The position numbers and the translations under genes were made by a program. A stretch of 64,000 nt of DNA from Psychrosphaera algicola (GTDB lineage: Bacteria > Pseudomonadota > Gammaproteobacteria > Enterobacterales > Alteromonadaceae): the NCBI RefSeq assembly GCF_028401425.1, contig NZ_JAQOMS010000002.1, positions 2,542,001 through 2,606,000 on the forward strand, written 5' to 3'. Below the pieces are notes generated by a model that ran no database searches, was not told where the DNA came from, and saw only the letters and a program-made list of their open reading frames with translations. How positions within the stretch are numbered: position 1 is the first letter of the stretch; each line of letters opens with the position of its first letter. Positions 1 through 10,805 of the stretch are shown in pieces.

Positions 1-37
1 TTTGATATACTTTGCTGATATTTTTCATGCTTAACAT
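1..37 (-). CDS. ABC transporter ATP-binding protein, N-terminal fragment (MacB-like)
   Basis: Only the first 12 codons lie in the window; the gene runs off the left edge. The visible N-terminus reads MLSMKNISKVYQ, typical of the first strand of a LolD/MacB-type ABC ATPase. The ATG is preceded by an AGAAAGGA ribosome binding site. It lies directly downstream of the HlyD-type adaptor on the same strand, which fits a MacAB-like export operon. The identification rests on a short stretch and its context. Confidence 0.55.
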   Translation of the reverse strand, partial: MLSMKNISKVYQ

Positions 38-107
38 GGTTGTGTTCCTTTCTATGTTTAACTGGTTTGCTGCGCAAATTTTGTTTTATTCTTTATTAAT
101 CTGCTTC

Positions 108-1363
108 TTAATTTAATAAGAAGGAGTCGGTTTTACTGTATTCGTCATAGTTCGAAATAATAATTTGATCACTAGGGTTTAAACCGGACAGTATTTCTAC
201 TTCTCTCATGCTTTTAGCCCCAAGTTGGATCTCAACTTTTTTAGCAATGTCGCCCTCGACCTTAAATGCATAAAAACCGCCTGATTGCATAAAGCTGCCG
301 CGGCGAACTTTCATTACGTTCGTTTTGCTTTCAAGCAGAACTCTTGCGGAAACTTGTTGATTCTGGCGAATACCGGTAAGTTGTTGCTGATCAAAACGCA
401 CTCTGGCAGTAACTTGTCGATTTTTTACTTCCGGCGATATGGCTGATAATTTGCCCAAGAAGGTAGTTCCCGCAATGTTAATTTCTGCCTGCATTCCAAT
501 TCCAAGATCATTGGCATAGCTTTCTGCTACGTTCAGCTCAACCTCATATGCACTTAAATCGACAAGAGTCATCAACGCGTCATTCTTTTTAACCAATGCA
601 CGCTGTTGAACTAATAAATTTCCCACTACGCCTTTTACCGTCGCGAGTATATTTAAGTCATTAATCTTACGTTTTAGTTCTTCCAACACTAAGGCCTGAC
701 GCGAGACGGTACTTTTGGCACTCGCCAATTCGAAAGCTAAACGCTCTTTTGCAACACTCACTTCTTCTTTTGCATGTTTATAAGTCAATTCTGCTCTAGC
801 CAGATCATCAACCGCCATTTCAAAGTCGATTTCACTGATAAGGTTACTTTTCATAGATGCATGAGCACGTCGGCTTTCTCGTTCTGCCGCTTCTAAATCC
901 ACTTGTGCTATATCAAGCAACTTAGTCAATTGTAGTGTTTGGCTACGAGCATCTAGCTCCTTGCGTGCTAACTCACCTTCAAGGCGTTCTATTTCCGACG
1001 TTTCTTGTTTTAACAGATTGGCTAGTTCGGGGCTGTCCACTGTAGCAACGATCTGGCCGAGATTTACGGTATCGCCTGCTTTAACTTTGAGCGACACAAA
1101 CCCTTGCTCAGGGCTGTAAACTTGTGGGGCGTTAGCAGCGACAATACGACCGTTAGAAACGATATCACGCACTAACTCCCCCATTTCAACACGAGCGATT
1201 TGCATAGAAGCGCGATCAAATGAATGGCTAACTGCGGATTTGTTCATTAATGTTTTAGCTGTAAAAGTAATCACAATTAGCACTATGAGAATGATAAACG
1301 CTATTTTTTAATGTTCGGTTTTGATTCAATAGCAACATCCTGCGCACTTGTATCCTTAATCAT
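108..1363 (-). CDS. HlyD/MacA-family periplasmic adaptor subunit (one frameshift near 1306-1311)
   Basis: This is a membrane fusion protein that would link an inner-membrane ABC transporter to an outer-membrane channel. It has an N-terminal transmembrane segment (IAFIILIVLIVITF), a biotinyl-lipoyl-like half (VKAGDTVNLGQIVATVDSPE), a long coiled-coil hairpin rich in Glu, Arg and Leu, the second lipoyl half, then beta-barrel and membrane-proximal domains. I chose the ATG at 1363 because a GGAG site sits just upstream. From there the frame is MIKDTSAQDVAIESKPNIKK, and the run of A is one base short before the transmembrane segment continues in the next frame. About 418 aa, normal for the family. 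The next gene (1-37) is the ABC ATPase. Upstream is a sigma-54-like promoter, so expression may be stress- or signal-induced through an enhancer-binding regulator. The substrate is unknown. Confidence 0.82.
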
Positions 1364-1432
1364 CTTCTCAACTCCATCGACCATGAATGCAGTCATTCAT
1401 ATGCCTTTTTAATAATTTAATACTCTGGTTAA

Positions 1433-1448
1433 AGCGAGGACCATGCCA
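1433..1448 (-). promoter_or_regulatory. Sigma-54 (RpoN)-type -24/-12 promoter
   Basis: The minus strand reads TGGCATGGTCCTCGCT, matching TGGCAYG-N4-TTGCW with the invariant GG and GC dinucleotides at the correct spacing and one mismatch (TC for TT at -12). Transcription would start near 1421, about 58 bases before the adaptor start codon at 1363. Two palindromes lie 55-90 bases upstream, as expected for an enhancer-binding activator. Confidence 0.6.
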
Positions 1449-1502
1449 ATAGGTAAGTGACTGATTAATATGGGTATAAATAAAATAACAATAAGAATAA
1501 AG

Positions 1503-1540
1503 TGTCCGCGGACAGTTTAAAGTGTCCGAGCGGACACTTT
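1503..1540. promoter_or_regulatory. Tandem palindromes, candidate upstream activator sites
   Basis: Two inverted repeats share the half site GTGTCCG. The first is TGTCCGCGGACA (1503-1514), a perfect 12-bp palindrome. The second has perfect 10-bp arms, AAAGTGTCCG (1519-1528) and CGGACACTTT (1531-1540), separated by AG. They lie upstream of the sigma-54-like promoter of the adaptor gene. Binding by a sigma-54-dependent response regulator is an inference. Confidence 0.55.
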
Positions 1541-2019
1541 TGATTTAAGGACTAAGCTATGTTTATAGTTTTGAGTAAATACGCGCCATGGGGAGGAATT
1601 AGAGTGCTTTGTTTTCACTTGATGCTCTGGCATGCAAAATATCAACCCCCACAAAAATGAGAAGATTAGGGTAGGAAATTTAACAGGCTTCTGGTCTCGA
1701 CGTATAGACGACACAAGTCGTTTAGTTTGTGCGATTGACGACCATGCATTAACCATAATTTCATGCCGCTATCATTATTAAAATAACAAGTTTTTGTCCA
1801 AAAACGTGTTTAAGTGAACTTCTGCTTTTCGCTCAAAGCTGCCTGTCGTCGGTTAATCAAAGCGTCACATCAGGTTTGAGCCACGACACTTTATGACTGA
1901 TTAATACTGAGCGGTAAGTGCAGCGCACGATTCATTTCGTAATCAATTTGTCTATGACCAACTATCATTGTCGCACTTCGATGGTAATTGTCTCAATTGA
2001 TGATCCGAGTCGTCACAAC
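1541..2019. other. Intergenic stretch without a recognisable gene
   Basis: About 480 bases separate the regulatory palindromes from the 3' end of the YhiN-like gene. A 79-codon minus-strand frame exists (1517-1756), but it overlaps the palindromes, lacks a ribosome binding site and shows no recognisable domain. I see no RNA gene or clear terminator here. Confidence 0.5.
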
Positions 2020-3211
2020 CTAACAATCTTGCCCGCACGCCCATCCACAGGCCCAGTACCACTGGAAGTTATAGCCGCCTAACCAACCCGTTACATCTGT
2101 GACCTCGCCAATAAAATACAAACCTTTTACTGATTTACATTCCATCGTTTTTGACGACAGTTGGTTGGTGTCTACGCCGCCTAAAGTGACTTCGGCGGTT
2201 CGGTAACCTTCAGTGCCGTTTGGTTTTACTTGCCACTGATGAATGGTGGCGATGGTGTTGTCTAAGTCTTTATGCTGGAGTTGCTTTATTGGCTTGTCAA
2301 CGAGTTGTTTTGACTCGATTAATGCTTCGATAAACCGTTTTGGTAACCACTGCGCTAACGTATTTTTTAGGCTTTGATTTGACGACTGTTGTTTTAAATT
2401 ATCCAGTTCTTGTTTTAAGTCGATATGAGGCAGCAAATCGATTGAAACCGCTTCGCCTTAGTAACCAATAATTGGAGATTTGTAAAATCGATGGACCAGA
2501 CAAACCTCGGTGGGTAAATAACATGTCGGCGGGGAACGAAGTGCCGTCTTTTGATTCCACTCGAATCGGGAGCGATACGCCAGATAAATCAGCATAAATC
2601 GCTTTGTCATGGTCATGCAGGGTAAATGGCACAAGGCCAGCGCGTGTTGGCAATACCGTTAATCCAAACTGCTCAGCCACTTTATATCCAAAAGGCGTCG
2701 CACCTAATTTAGGCATAGACAGCCCGCCAGTTGCGATTACAACCGACTCACATTGATAGTTAAGGCCAGATGTTTGCACTTCAAAACCTGAGTCGGTTTT
2801 TGTTACGTTTGTAATTTCGGTTCTAAGCTGAACTTTAACGCCGGCTTCGTTGCATTCGCCCATTAATAGTCGCACGATATCTTTGGCACTGTCGTCACAA
2901 AAAAGCTGACCAAAGTCGCGTTCGTGGTAAGCAATCTCATATTTGGCAATCAGACTTAAAAAGTCCCACTGGGTATAACGAGACAACGCCGATTTAACAA
3001 AGTGCTCATTGCTGCATAAATAGTTGCTTGGCTCGACATCCATATTAGTAAAATTACAGCGGCCGCCGCCAGAAATTAATATCTTTTTCCCGGCTTGCTT
3101 TGCGTGATCAAGCAATAATACACGACGTCCCCGATAACCCGCTTGTGCTGCACACATCAATCCGGCTGCACCCGCTCCGATAACGATTACGTCAAACTGC
3201 TGACCTGCCAT
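2020..3211 (-). CDS. YhiN/HI0933-family FAD-binding flavoprotein (one frameshift near 2455-2462)
   Basis: This is a two-dinucleotide-binding-domain flavoprotein of the HI0933/YhiN (BaiN-like) family; the cellular role is poorly defined. The N-terminus carries the Rossmann FAD motif VIGAGAAGLMCA and the family signature KKILISGGGRCNFTNM. A second nucleotide-binding region follows (VVIATGGLSMPKLGATPFGY), then THRGLSGPSILQISNYW. The C-terminal half continues in another frame as GEAVSIDLLPHIDLKQELD and ends with the conserved GEVTDVTGWLGGYNFQW segment. The shift occurs where a CCAGG pentamer is predicted (coding strand reads CTAAGG). The rejoined length of about 397 aa matches E. coli YhiN. It has no operon partner. 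Confidence 0.88.
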
Positions 3212-3427
3212 AACTTACTCCAAAATTTTAAAGGCGCATTTTCCAATAAGCAGATCATTAAAACAACTGAATTCCTTATTCCGCCGAAATTTCGTTCAAT
3301 AACAAAAATAAATAGCCCATTATTAAAAATATTTAGTGTTAATACTCGATTTGCACTCGAAAAGTGGTGATTAATTAGTATACAATACGCGGCTTGTTAA
3401 CAATTTAATATTTGCGTAGGAAAGTTC

Positions 3428-4216
3428 GTGACCTATAGAGTCTTTTTATTTTTTATTTTAGTTTTTTGCCAATTGGAGCCGAAGCTCGCATGATGATGCT
3501 CGCATCACCTATAGCAACTATAAACTTGAACCTATGTTCAAAGATAAAGAATGGGATATGTCGGCCGAACTTGGTGTCCTCCTCACATCTGGTAATACAA
3601 ATTCAACGTCGTTTTTAAGTAAAATAACCGCTTCACATGAGATATTAAAATGGCGGTTCAAGTACGATTTAAATGCCTTATTAAAACAAGACGAAAAGTT
3701 TGATTCAGAAAAAATAGAGAAGTACTAACGACTACTGCTGAAAAGTATTCATTTGATGCTCAAGGAAACTATGAGCTAACGCGAACCAATGGTGTCTTTG
3801 CATTGATTTCACACACCGACGATCGATTTGCTTCTTTTACTAAATACTCGATGATAGTTGCGGGTTATGCTTTCCGCGGCATCAACAAATCAAACATGTT
3901 TCTAGATCTAAACTTAGGTCCTGGATACGCAAGAGGCGTATTAAAAGCTGACGGGGCTGTTGAAGAAGGTCCTGTTGTACGCGCTTCAGCGGCCTATTCT
4001 TGGGTAATATCTAAAAGCGCTAAATTTGTTCAAAATGTAAGTGTGCAAACAGCTGGCTTTAATAACAGAAGCATCTCAGAAACATCAATCGTCACTAAAA
4101 TTAGTGACTCAATGCAGATGAAAGTAGGTTTTCGAGCGATTCATAACAGTGAAGTGGCCACTAATCTAAAAAATTTAGATACTCAAACGTCTGTCACTCT
4201 AGTTGTTAACATTTAA
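3428..4216 (+). CDS. DUF481-family outer-membrane protein, copy 1 (several frameshifts)
   Basis: DUF481 (YdiY-like) proteins are salt-inducible outer-membrane beta-barrels of unknown function. The conserved start of the mature part is visible as MSAELGVLLTSGNTNSTSFLSK, and the barrel ends with TQTSVTLVVNI. The proposed GTG start at 3428 gives a hydrophobic signal segment (VFLFFILVF). The frame must change about twice in the T-rich signal region and again near 3713-3719, where the conserved continuation is NREVLTTTAEKYSF; there a run of seven A is read as six. It lies about 150 bases upstream of a paralogue (4365) sharing the same motifs, so it is a tandem duplication. The exact start is uncertain. 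Confidence 0.72.
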
Positions 4217-4364
4217 AAAGACCCATTTGTCATGAATATGTAATTTATTCGATTTTATCGCGTGATAAATTGGACATATTCGAAAAGTCTTCTACTTTAA
4301 TTAACAAATTCAAAATTTATATTTTATTAGTAACCACAAAAAACTTAACACGGAAATTTTATAC

Positions 4365-5119
4365 ATGAATAATTACTTGGTACTTGGCGCTGTTGCATCA
4401 GCATTGTTTTCAAATATTGCAACTGCTGCTGAGCCAGCAAAAACATCTAACTTTGACATAACTGCAGAGCTTGGTGTTCTATTAACATCTGGTAATACTG
4501 ATACATCTTCATTCTTCACTAAGATTGTTGCTAAGCAACAACTAGAAAAGTGGACAAACAAATATACTTTCGACATGTTGAAAAAGAAGCTGAAATCAAA
4601 GATTCTGACGGCAACAAAATGACTCAGGAAACTGACGACCGTTGGAATGCTTCTGCAAAAGGTAGCTACAAAGTTAGCGGTAAATCTTCAGCGTTTGTTT
4701 TAGGTAGTTATGCTGACACTCAATACGGTGCTTATGCTACATACGCAACTGTATCTGGTGGTTATAGCTTCCGTGCTCTTGAAAAAGAAAACCTATTTTT
4801 AGACTTAGATGTTGGTGCCGGTTTTGTTGACGCTAAAGTACAAGGTACTGACGACAGCGATGACAGTGAATTATACCGTGGTTCTGCTGCTCTAGAGTGG
4901 AAAATTAACGACATGACTAAGTTTGTTCAAAACGTAAGTATTGAGCACGCTCCTAGTTTAGACAATACTCAAACAATTACTGAAACGGGTGTTTCTGCAT
5001 CTTTCAGTTCTTCTATGCAAATGAAATTTGGCTTTAAAACAATTTCAAATACCAATGTTGCTGAAGGCTTTGAAAAAACAGACACTGAAACAAGTGTTAC
5101 TGTTGTTGTAAACTTCTAA
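4365..5119 (+). CDS. DUF481-family outer-membrane protein, copy 2 (one frameshift near 4576-4582)
   Basis: A predicted outer-membrane beta-barrel with a clear signal peptide (ALFSNIATAAEP) followed by FDITAELGVLLTSGNTD, the DUF481 opening motif also seen in the upstream paralogue. The frame breaks where GAAAAAGAAG should carry one more A; the rejoined protein continues FDMLKKEAEIKDSDGNKMTQ. Beta-strands alternate through SYKVSGKSSAFVLG and LFLDLDVGAGF, and the end is SVTVVVNF with the C-terminal Phe expected for BAM-dependent assembly. A hairpin terminator follows at 5172. About 251 aa. Function is unknown beyond the family association with salt or alkaline conditions. Confidence 0.8.
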
Positions 5120-5171
5120 TATATCGTTGGTTTTTGGCCAACTAAATATTAGATATCAACCAATACGATAT

Positions 5172-5195
5172 AAGGGTGCTTTTGCGCCCTTTTTT
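5172..5195 (+). terminator. Rho-independent terminator after DUF481 copy 2
   Basis: The stem AAGGGTGC / GCGCCCTT (one G-T pair) with a TTTT loop is followed directly by a run of six T. It lies about 50 bases after the stop codon of the DUF481 gene. Confidence 0.8.
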
Positions 5196-5260
5196 GTGCC
5201 CGTCTTTTAATGAACATCACTTTGTTTTTATAGTGTGCCGCTAGCGTCATACCAATGGTA

Positions 5261-6162
5261 TTACTGCTTTAAACGTAGCACTTGTTTTGAAACACCAATT
5301 TTACAGGGGCTTTGCCCTAGATACTCTCCGTCTGCTTCAATATCTAAGCCTGTTGTTTCAACCACAAGAGGTTGTGACATCGACTTAATTTCAACATGAT
5401 CCGACCCAGAGTGTTTTGCAAACAGCAACTTTACTAATAAAGCTAACTTGGTCCATAAGTCTTGTTTTGCCAACTTGACCATTTGCACACTATTGTCCTC
5501 GGGGTTGGCCTTAGGCGCGATTGGTAAACCGCTTCCAAAAAAGCGACTGTTAGCAAAGGCCGTCATAAAGTTAAAATAGGTTTCCGTTTTATTGTCATAC
5601 GAAATGGTACATTCGGGTTCCCGGTAAAGCGGGATATACCACAAAGCCGCGATAAGATAACTTAAACTCGGAACTGTCCCTTTGTTGTGTCTTAACGCCT
5701 TGGCGATAGCGGCGTCAAAACCAATACCTAATACATTATGGTAATACACCAACTCCGCTGTTTTAGAGCCTAGAAATTCACAATAGCCAAGGTGGATGGT
5801 TTTGTTTTCCTCGCCGGTGACGACGTTCAAAAGGTAATCAAGATTATTTCGGTTTTTCCCGTACTAGGCTCGGGCAAAGTCATTCCCCGTGCCGGCTGGC
5901 ATTAACGCCACATTAAAGTTGTAATCAATCAGTACATTAATCATTAAGTTAAATGTACCGTCACCCCCACAACAATAACATCGGTGTATTCGGTGTGGTG
6001 CTTAGCAAAAAATATTTTATTGGCACTAACGGTTGGCGCCGTTGGATAAAGCGTATAGTCAAACTGCATTTGACCAAGCTTCGCTACAAGTTTATTTAAC
6101 CGGCGCGTTCGACGACGATTTGGTAGGGGATTAAAAACCACCAAATATTTTCTTGCTGTCAT
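5261..6162 (-). CDS. Diacylglycerol kinase-family lipid kinase (one frameshift and one in-frame TAG)
   Basis: A DagK/YegS-type lipid kinase that would phosphorylate a membrane lipid at the cytoplasmic face. The N-terminus MTARKYLVVFNPLPNRR leads to DVIVVGGDGTFNLMI, the GGDGT nucleotide-binding motif, once one G is restored in a five-G run near 5955. The next conserved block, MPAGTGNDFARA, is followed by an in-frame TAG (5864-5866) inside GCCTAGTAC, where TGG (Trp) in a CCTGG context would keep the frame open. The remainder includes LGIGFDAAIAKALR and the C-terminal DIEADGEYLGQSPCKIGV block typical of the family. About 300 aa, normal length. Both breaks look like sequence lesions, but a true nonsense mutation cannot be excluded. 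Confidence 0.8.
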
Positions 6163-6403
6163 TCATTCTCTCGGGTACTTTAGGCCGTCAGTTGGCACTT
6201 TTGTTACAGCCTATCAGGTTAAACAAAAAAGATCTATGTCATAGTAAAAAGTAATATCATCACCTAGTCTGACCACATCCAGTAAAAACAGCCACTTGCG
6301 GACCTTTATATCAAAAAGTAATAAACAGTATACTATTGATACTTTATCGTAGTAGTGATCCTTTTCTACAATCCCCTCTGTAATCCATAAATCCGAGATC
6401 GTT

Positions 6404-8232
6404 ATGAGTCCAACACAACTTGTACAACAATTGAATCAAGCTTCGTCGCCATTGTCGGCGCAGCAAGTGGCAGACCTGCAAACTTTGGTCAGCGCTTTAA
6501 ACCCAATCCAACAGGCATGGGTAAGCGGCTATTTAGCAGCTACGGCCAATGCAGCTATGCCAGCGGCACAACCTGCGGGCGTTGCTACACAAACCAACGA
6601 AGCCTCAGTGCTAACTATTTTATATGGTTCGCAAACAGGTAACGCTAAAGGTGTTGCTAATCAATTGAAAGAACAAGCTGAATCTCGTGGTTTAGCAGTT
6701 AAATTGGTAAACATGGCTGACTACAAGCCTAACCAACTTAAAAAGAAAAATATATCGCGATTGCTGTTTCTACCTACGGTGAAGGTGAACCACCTGAAGA
6801 CGCAGAAGCATTACACGAATTCTTAGCGTCTAAAAAAGCGCCTAAATTAGCTGGCGTGAAAGTCGCGGTTATCGGCTTAGGCGATTCAAGCTATGAATTT
6901 TTCTGCAAAACAGCCATCGACTTTGAAGAACGCTTTAAAGCATTAGGTGCTGAAACGGTTGTTACTCGTGCCGAGTTAGACGTTGATTATGAAGACCAAG
7001 TACCAAGCCTGGATTACTGGTGCCGTGGACGCATTTGAACCTGAACTCAAAGCAAGCTCACAAGGTAGCGCACAAGTGATACCAATGGCTGGATTTGGTG
7101 CGCCTGCACCTCAAGCGAGCCAGTACACAAAACAAAACCCATTTGCCGCTGAATTATCAGTTTCACAAAAATTACCGGCCGTGACTCTACAAAAGATGTT
7201 CGCCACGTTGAAATCTCGCTTGAAGAGTCAGGATTAACGTATCAGCCTGGTGACGCACTAGGCATGTTCTTCTTAAACGACGAGACGCTTGTAGATGCAC
7301 TGTTAACTCAAGTTGAATTAACAGGCGAAGAGCAAGTTAAGTTAGGCGAAGAATCACTCACTGTGCGCCAAGCACTAATTGAAAAGTTAGAATTAACGCA
7401 ATCTTACCTAGGATTTGTCGACAAGTATGCCCATGCAACAAATAATGCAGAGCTACTAAAACTTGTTGAAGATAAAGCCGCATTGCGTGAATACATCGAA
7501 GCACGTCAAATATTTGATGTTGTCGCTCAAAACCCAGCTAAATTAGACGCTCAAACGTTAGTTGATTGTGCCCGTAAGTTACAAGCACGTTTATACTCAA
7601 TCGCGTCAAGCCAAGCTGAAGTTGAAGATGAAGTTCATTTAACGGTTGGACTTGTCGAATTCGACGCGTTTGACAGCGAACATTTAGGCGGTTGTTCTGG
7701 TTATTTAGCACGTCGTGCTGAAGAAGGTGCATCGATAAAAGTCTTTATCGAGCACAACAACAATTTCCGCTTACCAAGTGACGACAATACTCCAGTGATC
7801 ATGGTTGGTCCAGGTACGGGTATTGCGCCATTTAGAGCATTTTTACAAGAACGTGATGCACGTGACGCCGAAGGTGAAAACTGGTTGTTCTTTGGCAACC
7901 CTAACTTTACCCAAGACTTCTTGTATCAAGTTGAAATCCAAGGCTACGTTAAATCTGGCCTATTATCTAAAGTCGACCTAGCGTTTAGCCGTGACCAAGC
8001 CGAAAAAATCTATGTTCAAGACAGATTACGCGAGCAAGGCAAAGACGTATTTGCATGGTTAGAAAAAGGCGCGCATTTTTATATTTGTGGTGACGCAAAC
8101 CGTATGGCAAAAGACGTACATCAAACCCTCCTTGATATTGTTAAAACTCATGGCGGAAAAGATGACGAACAAGCAGAGCTATACCTTAAAGAGTTGCGTA
8201 GCACCCATCGTTATCAAAAAGACGTGTATTAA
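6404..8232 (+). CDS. cysJ: Sulfite reductase [NADPH] flavoprotein alpha subunit (three frameshifts)
   Basis: CysJ passes electrons from NADPH through FAD and FMN to the hemoprotein CysI for six-electron reduction of sulfite to sulfide. The N-terminal flavodoxin domain shows ILYGSQTGNAKGVANQL and VSTYGEGEPPEDAE. The FAD domain shows RLYSIASSQAEVEDEVHL and GGCSGYLA. The NADPH domain shows MVGPGTGIAPFRAFLQER, ENWLFFGN, YICGDANRMAKDVH and the C-terminal KELRSTHRYQKDVY. Breaks occur near 6745 (A-run one short; LKKEKYIAIAVSTYG rejoins), near 7003-7012 (extra base next to CCTGG) and near 7170 (A-run one short; QKITGRDSTKDVRHVEISL rejoins). The rejoined length of about 609 aa is normal. cysI starts 27 bases downstream, so it is the first gene of a cysJIHG operon. 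Confidence 0.95.
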
Positions 8233-8259
8233 TAGTCGAACAGAATTTTAGGAATTAAC

Positions 8260-9994
8260 GTGAGCATAGATTTAGAAAACAATGACATTAAGCCAAACAG
8301 CAAGCACGATGCCAATGCAAAGTTTGCTGATAACGAGCGCTTAAAGACACAGAGTAATTTTTACGCGGCACAATTGAAGCCGATCTTACTGACCAACTCA
8401 CTGGTGGATTCACTGCAGACAACTTCCAGTTGATCCGCTTCCACGGTATGTATCAGCAAGACGACCGCGATATTCGTGCAGAACGTTCTAAACAAAAATT
8501 AGAACCGTTACATAACGTAATGCTTCGTGCCCGTATGCCTTGACGGTATTATTCAACCAGCGCAATGGTTAGCCATCGACAAATTTGCAGATGACAAAAC
8601 CATGTATGGCAGCATTCGCTTAACCACACGTCAAACGTTTCAGTTTCATGGGGTATTAAAGCCGCATATCAGAGGCATGCACCAAATGTTAGACAGTGTT
8701 GGTATCGACTCGATAGCAACAGCTGGCGACGTTAACCGTAACGTGTTGTGCACAACTAACCCTGTTGAATCTGAGTTACATCAAGAAGCCTATGATTGGG
8801 CGACTAAAATTTCAGAGCATTTGTTACCAAAAACGAAAGCGTACGCTGAAATTTGGTTAGATGGCGAAAAACAAGCAACTACAGAAGAACCAATTTTAGG
8901 GTCAACTTACTTACCACGTAAGTTTAAAACCACAGTGACTATCCCACCAAACAACGAAGTGGATATTCACGCGAATGACTTAAACTTTGTTGCGATTGCA
9001 GAAGACGGCAAGTTAATTGGTTTTAACGTGCTTGTGGGCGGCGGTTTAGCAATGACTCACGGCGACGTAAACACCTATCCGCGTAAAGCAGATGACTTTG
9101 GGTATATTCCGGCTGAGCATACTTTGTTAATTGCAGAACATGTCGTTGGCGTTCAACGTGACTGGGGTAACCGAGCTAATCGTAAAAATGCCAAAACAAA
9201 ATATACATTAGATAACTTTGGTGCAGACGCATTTAAAGCTGAAGTTGAAAAACGTGCTGGCATTAAGTTTGAAGCAAGCCGCCCTTACGAATTCACTCAT
9301 CGTGGTGATCGTATCGGTTGGGTAGAGGGCATTGATGGCAAACACCATTTAACGCTATTTATCCAAAGTGGTCGTATTTTAGATTACCCAGAAAAAACCC
9401 TTAAAACAGGTTGTCGCAAAATTGCTGAAATTCACCAAGGTGATTTCCGCATGACAGCAAATCAAAACTTAATTATTGCCGGTGTCCCAGCTGATCAAAA
9501 AGCCATTATCGAGAAAATTGCTCGCGAACATGGACTTATTGACGACAACGATACTGAACAGCGCAAAAATTCTATGGCCTGCGTAGCAATGCCAACGTGT
9601 CCATTAGCCATGGCGGAAGCTGAGCGTTATTTACCAAGTTTAATAGAAAAAACTGAGGCGATATTAGCCAAGCACAACATTGCAGAAGACGACATCATCA
9701 TGCGTGTTGTTGGTTGTCCAAACGGTTGTGGACGCGCTTTATTAGCAGAAATCGGTTTAGTTGGTAAAGGATCAAGGTAAATACAATGTGTATTTAGGTG
9801 GTAACCGTGAAGGAACTCGTGTTCCTAAATTGTATTTAGAAAATGTTTCAGAAGACGTTTACTTGCCTGCTTTTGACGAACTCATCGGGTCGTGGGCAAA
9901 AGAACGTAATGACGGCGAATGTTTTGGTGACTTTGTTATCCGTAAAGGAATCGTCGCTGAAGTGAAAGTATCTAAAACAGACTTTCACGCCTAA
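8260..9994 (+). CDS. cysI: Sulfite reductase hemoprotein beta subunit (three frameshifts)
   Basis: CysI carries siroheme and a [4Fe-4S] cluster and reduces sulfite to sulfide with electrons from CysJ. I chose the GTG at 8260 because of an AGGA site just upstream; it gives VSIDLENNDIKPNSK. The protein continues through TADNFQLIRFHGMYQQDDRD, IRLTTRQTFQFHGVLK, TAGDVNRNVLC and the cluster ligands in MACVAMPTCPLAMAEAER and VVGCPNGCGRALLAEIG. Breaks: near 8358 (T-run one short), near 8538-8544 (CCTTGAC where CCTGGC is expected) and near 9769-9777 (ATCAAGG where TCCAGG is expected; GKYNVYLGGNREGTRVPK rejoins). About 578 aa, normal length. It works with CysJ and with siroheme made by CysG downstream. 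Confidence 0.95.
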
Positions 9995-10001
9995 CAAATT
10001 T

Positions 10002-10017
10002 GGGCTCCTTTGAGCCC
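10002..10017 (+). other. Intercistronic hairpin between cysI and cysH
   Basis: A perfect GGGCTC / GAGCCC stem with a CTTT loop lies between the cysI stop (9994) and the cysH start (10033). No T-run follows, so it is more likely an attenuating or mRNA-stabilising hairpin than a strong terminator. Confidence 0.45.
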
Positions 10018-10032
10018 CATTGGGAAAAAATT

Positions 10033-10805
10033 ATGACTAGTGCTACAGCTATCAATGAAAAAATTCAGGACAAGGTTCTGAATTGATTACAGATCTTGCG
10101 CAAATTAATCGCGATCTGTCATCTTTAAATGCTGAAAAACGTGTTGAGTGGGCCTTAGAGAATTTGCCACAACAAGCGATGTTGTCGTCTAGCTTTGGGA
10201 TCCAATCTGCGGTTATGCTGCACTTAGTAACCCAACAGATGCCAGATATTCCAGTTGTATTGACCGATACAGGTTATTTATTTCCTGAAACGTATCAGTT
10301 TATCGATCAACTTGCAGAACGTTTAAACCTTAACCTACAGATTTATCGGTCTGACCTTTCACCTGCATGGCAGGAAGCTCGATTTGGTAAATTGTGGGAA
10401 AAAGGTGCCAGCGGTATCAAGCAATACAACCAAATGAATAAAGTTGAGCCGATGCGCCGTGCGCTGCAAGAACTAAATGTAAATACATGGTTCAGTGGTA
10501 TCCGTCAGGGGCAATCACAAAGTCGTGCGGAAAAACCAGTCGCAGAGTACAGTTTCATCCGTGGTGAAAGTCAGCCGGTTGTAAAACTTCACCCTATACT
10601 GGAATGGACAAATCGTGATATATATCAGTACTTACAAAAACACGACTTACCTTACCACCCGCTTTGGGAAGAAGGTTATGTCTCGGTAGGTGATATGCAA
10701 ACAACACAAAAACTCGAAGCTGGCATGACCGAAGAAGAAACGCGTTTCTTTGGTCTTACACGCGAATGTGGTTTACACGAAGTAAGCGACGGCAGCGGCA
10801 TTTAG
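10033..10805 (+). CDS. cysH: Phosphoadenylyl-sulfate (PAPS) reductase
   Basis: CysH reduces PAPS to sulfite with thioredoxin, supplying the substrate of CysJI. Conserved parts are AMLSSSFGIQSAVMLHLV (ATP-pyrophosphatase-like loop), VVLTDTGYLFPETYQFID, WFSGIRQGQSQSRA, IYQYLQKHDLPYHPLWEEGY and the C-terminal catalytic motif ECGLHE (residues about 238-243 of the long frame). The ATG at 10033 (MTSATAINEKIQDKVL) runs into a TGA after 17 codons. One added base near 10078-10082 would join it to ELITDLAQINRDLSS; otherwise a TTG at 10083 is the start. The stop codon overlaps the GTG start of cysG (TAGTG), so the two are translationally coupled. Confidence 0.93.

Noticed and set aside
1517..1756. A 79-codon minus-strand frame in the intergenic region left of the YhiN-like gene
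   Set aside because: It overlaps the regulatory palindromes, has no ribosome binding site and no recognisable domain or signal sequence.
3143..3370. A 75-codon plus-strand frame overlapping the 5' end of the YhiN-like gene
   Set aside because: It lies antisense to the conserved FAD-binding N-terminus and shows no domain of its own.
10002..10017. The cysI-cysH hairpin as a transcription terminator
   Set aside because: There is no T-run after the stem, and cysH and cysG clearly continue the pathway and operon.
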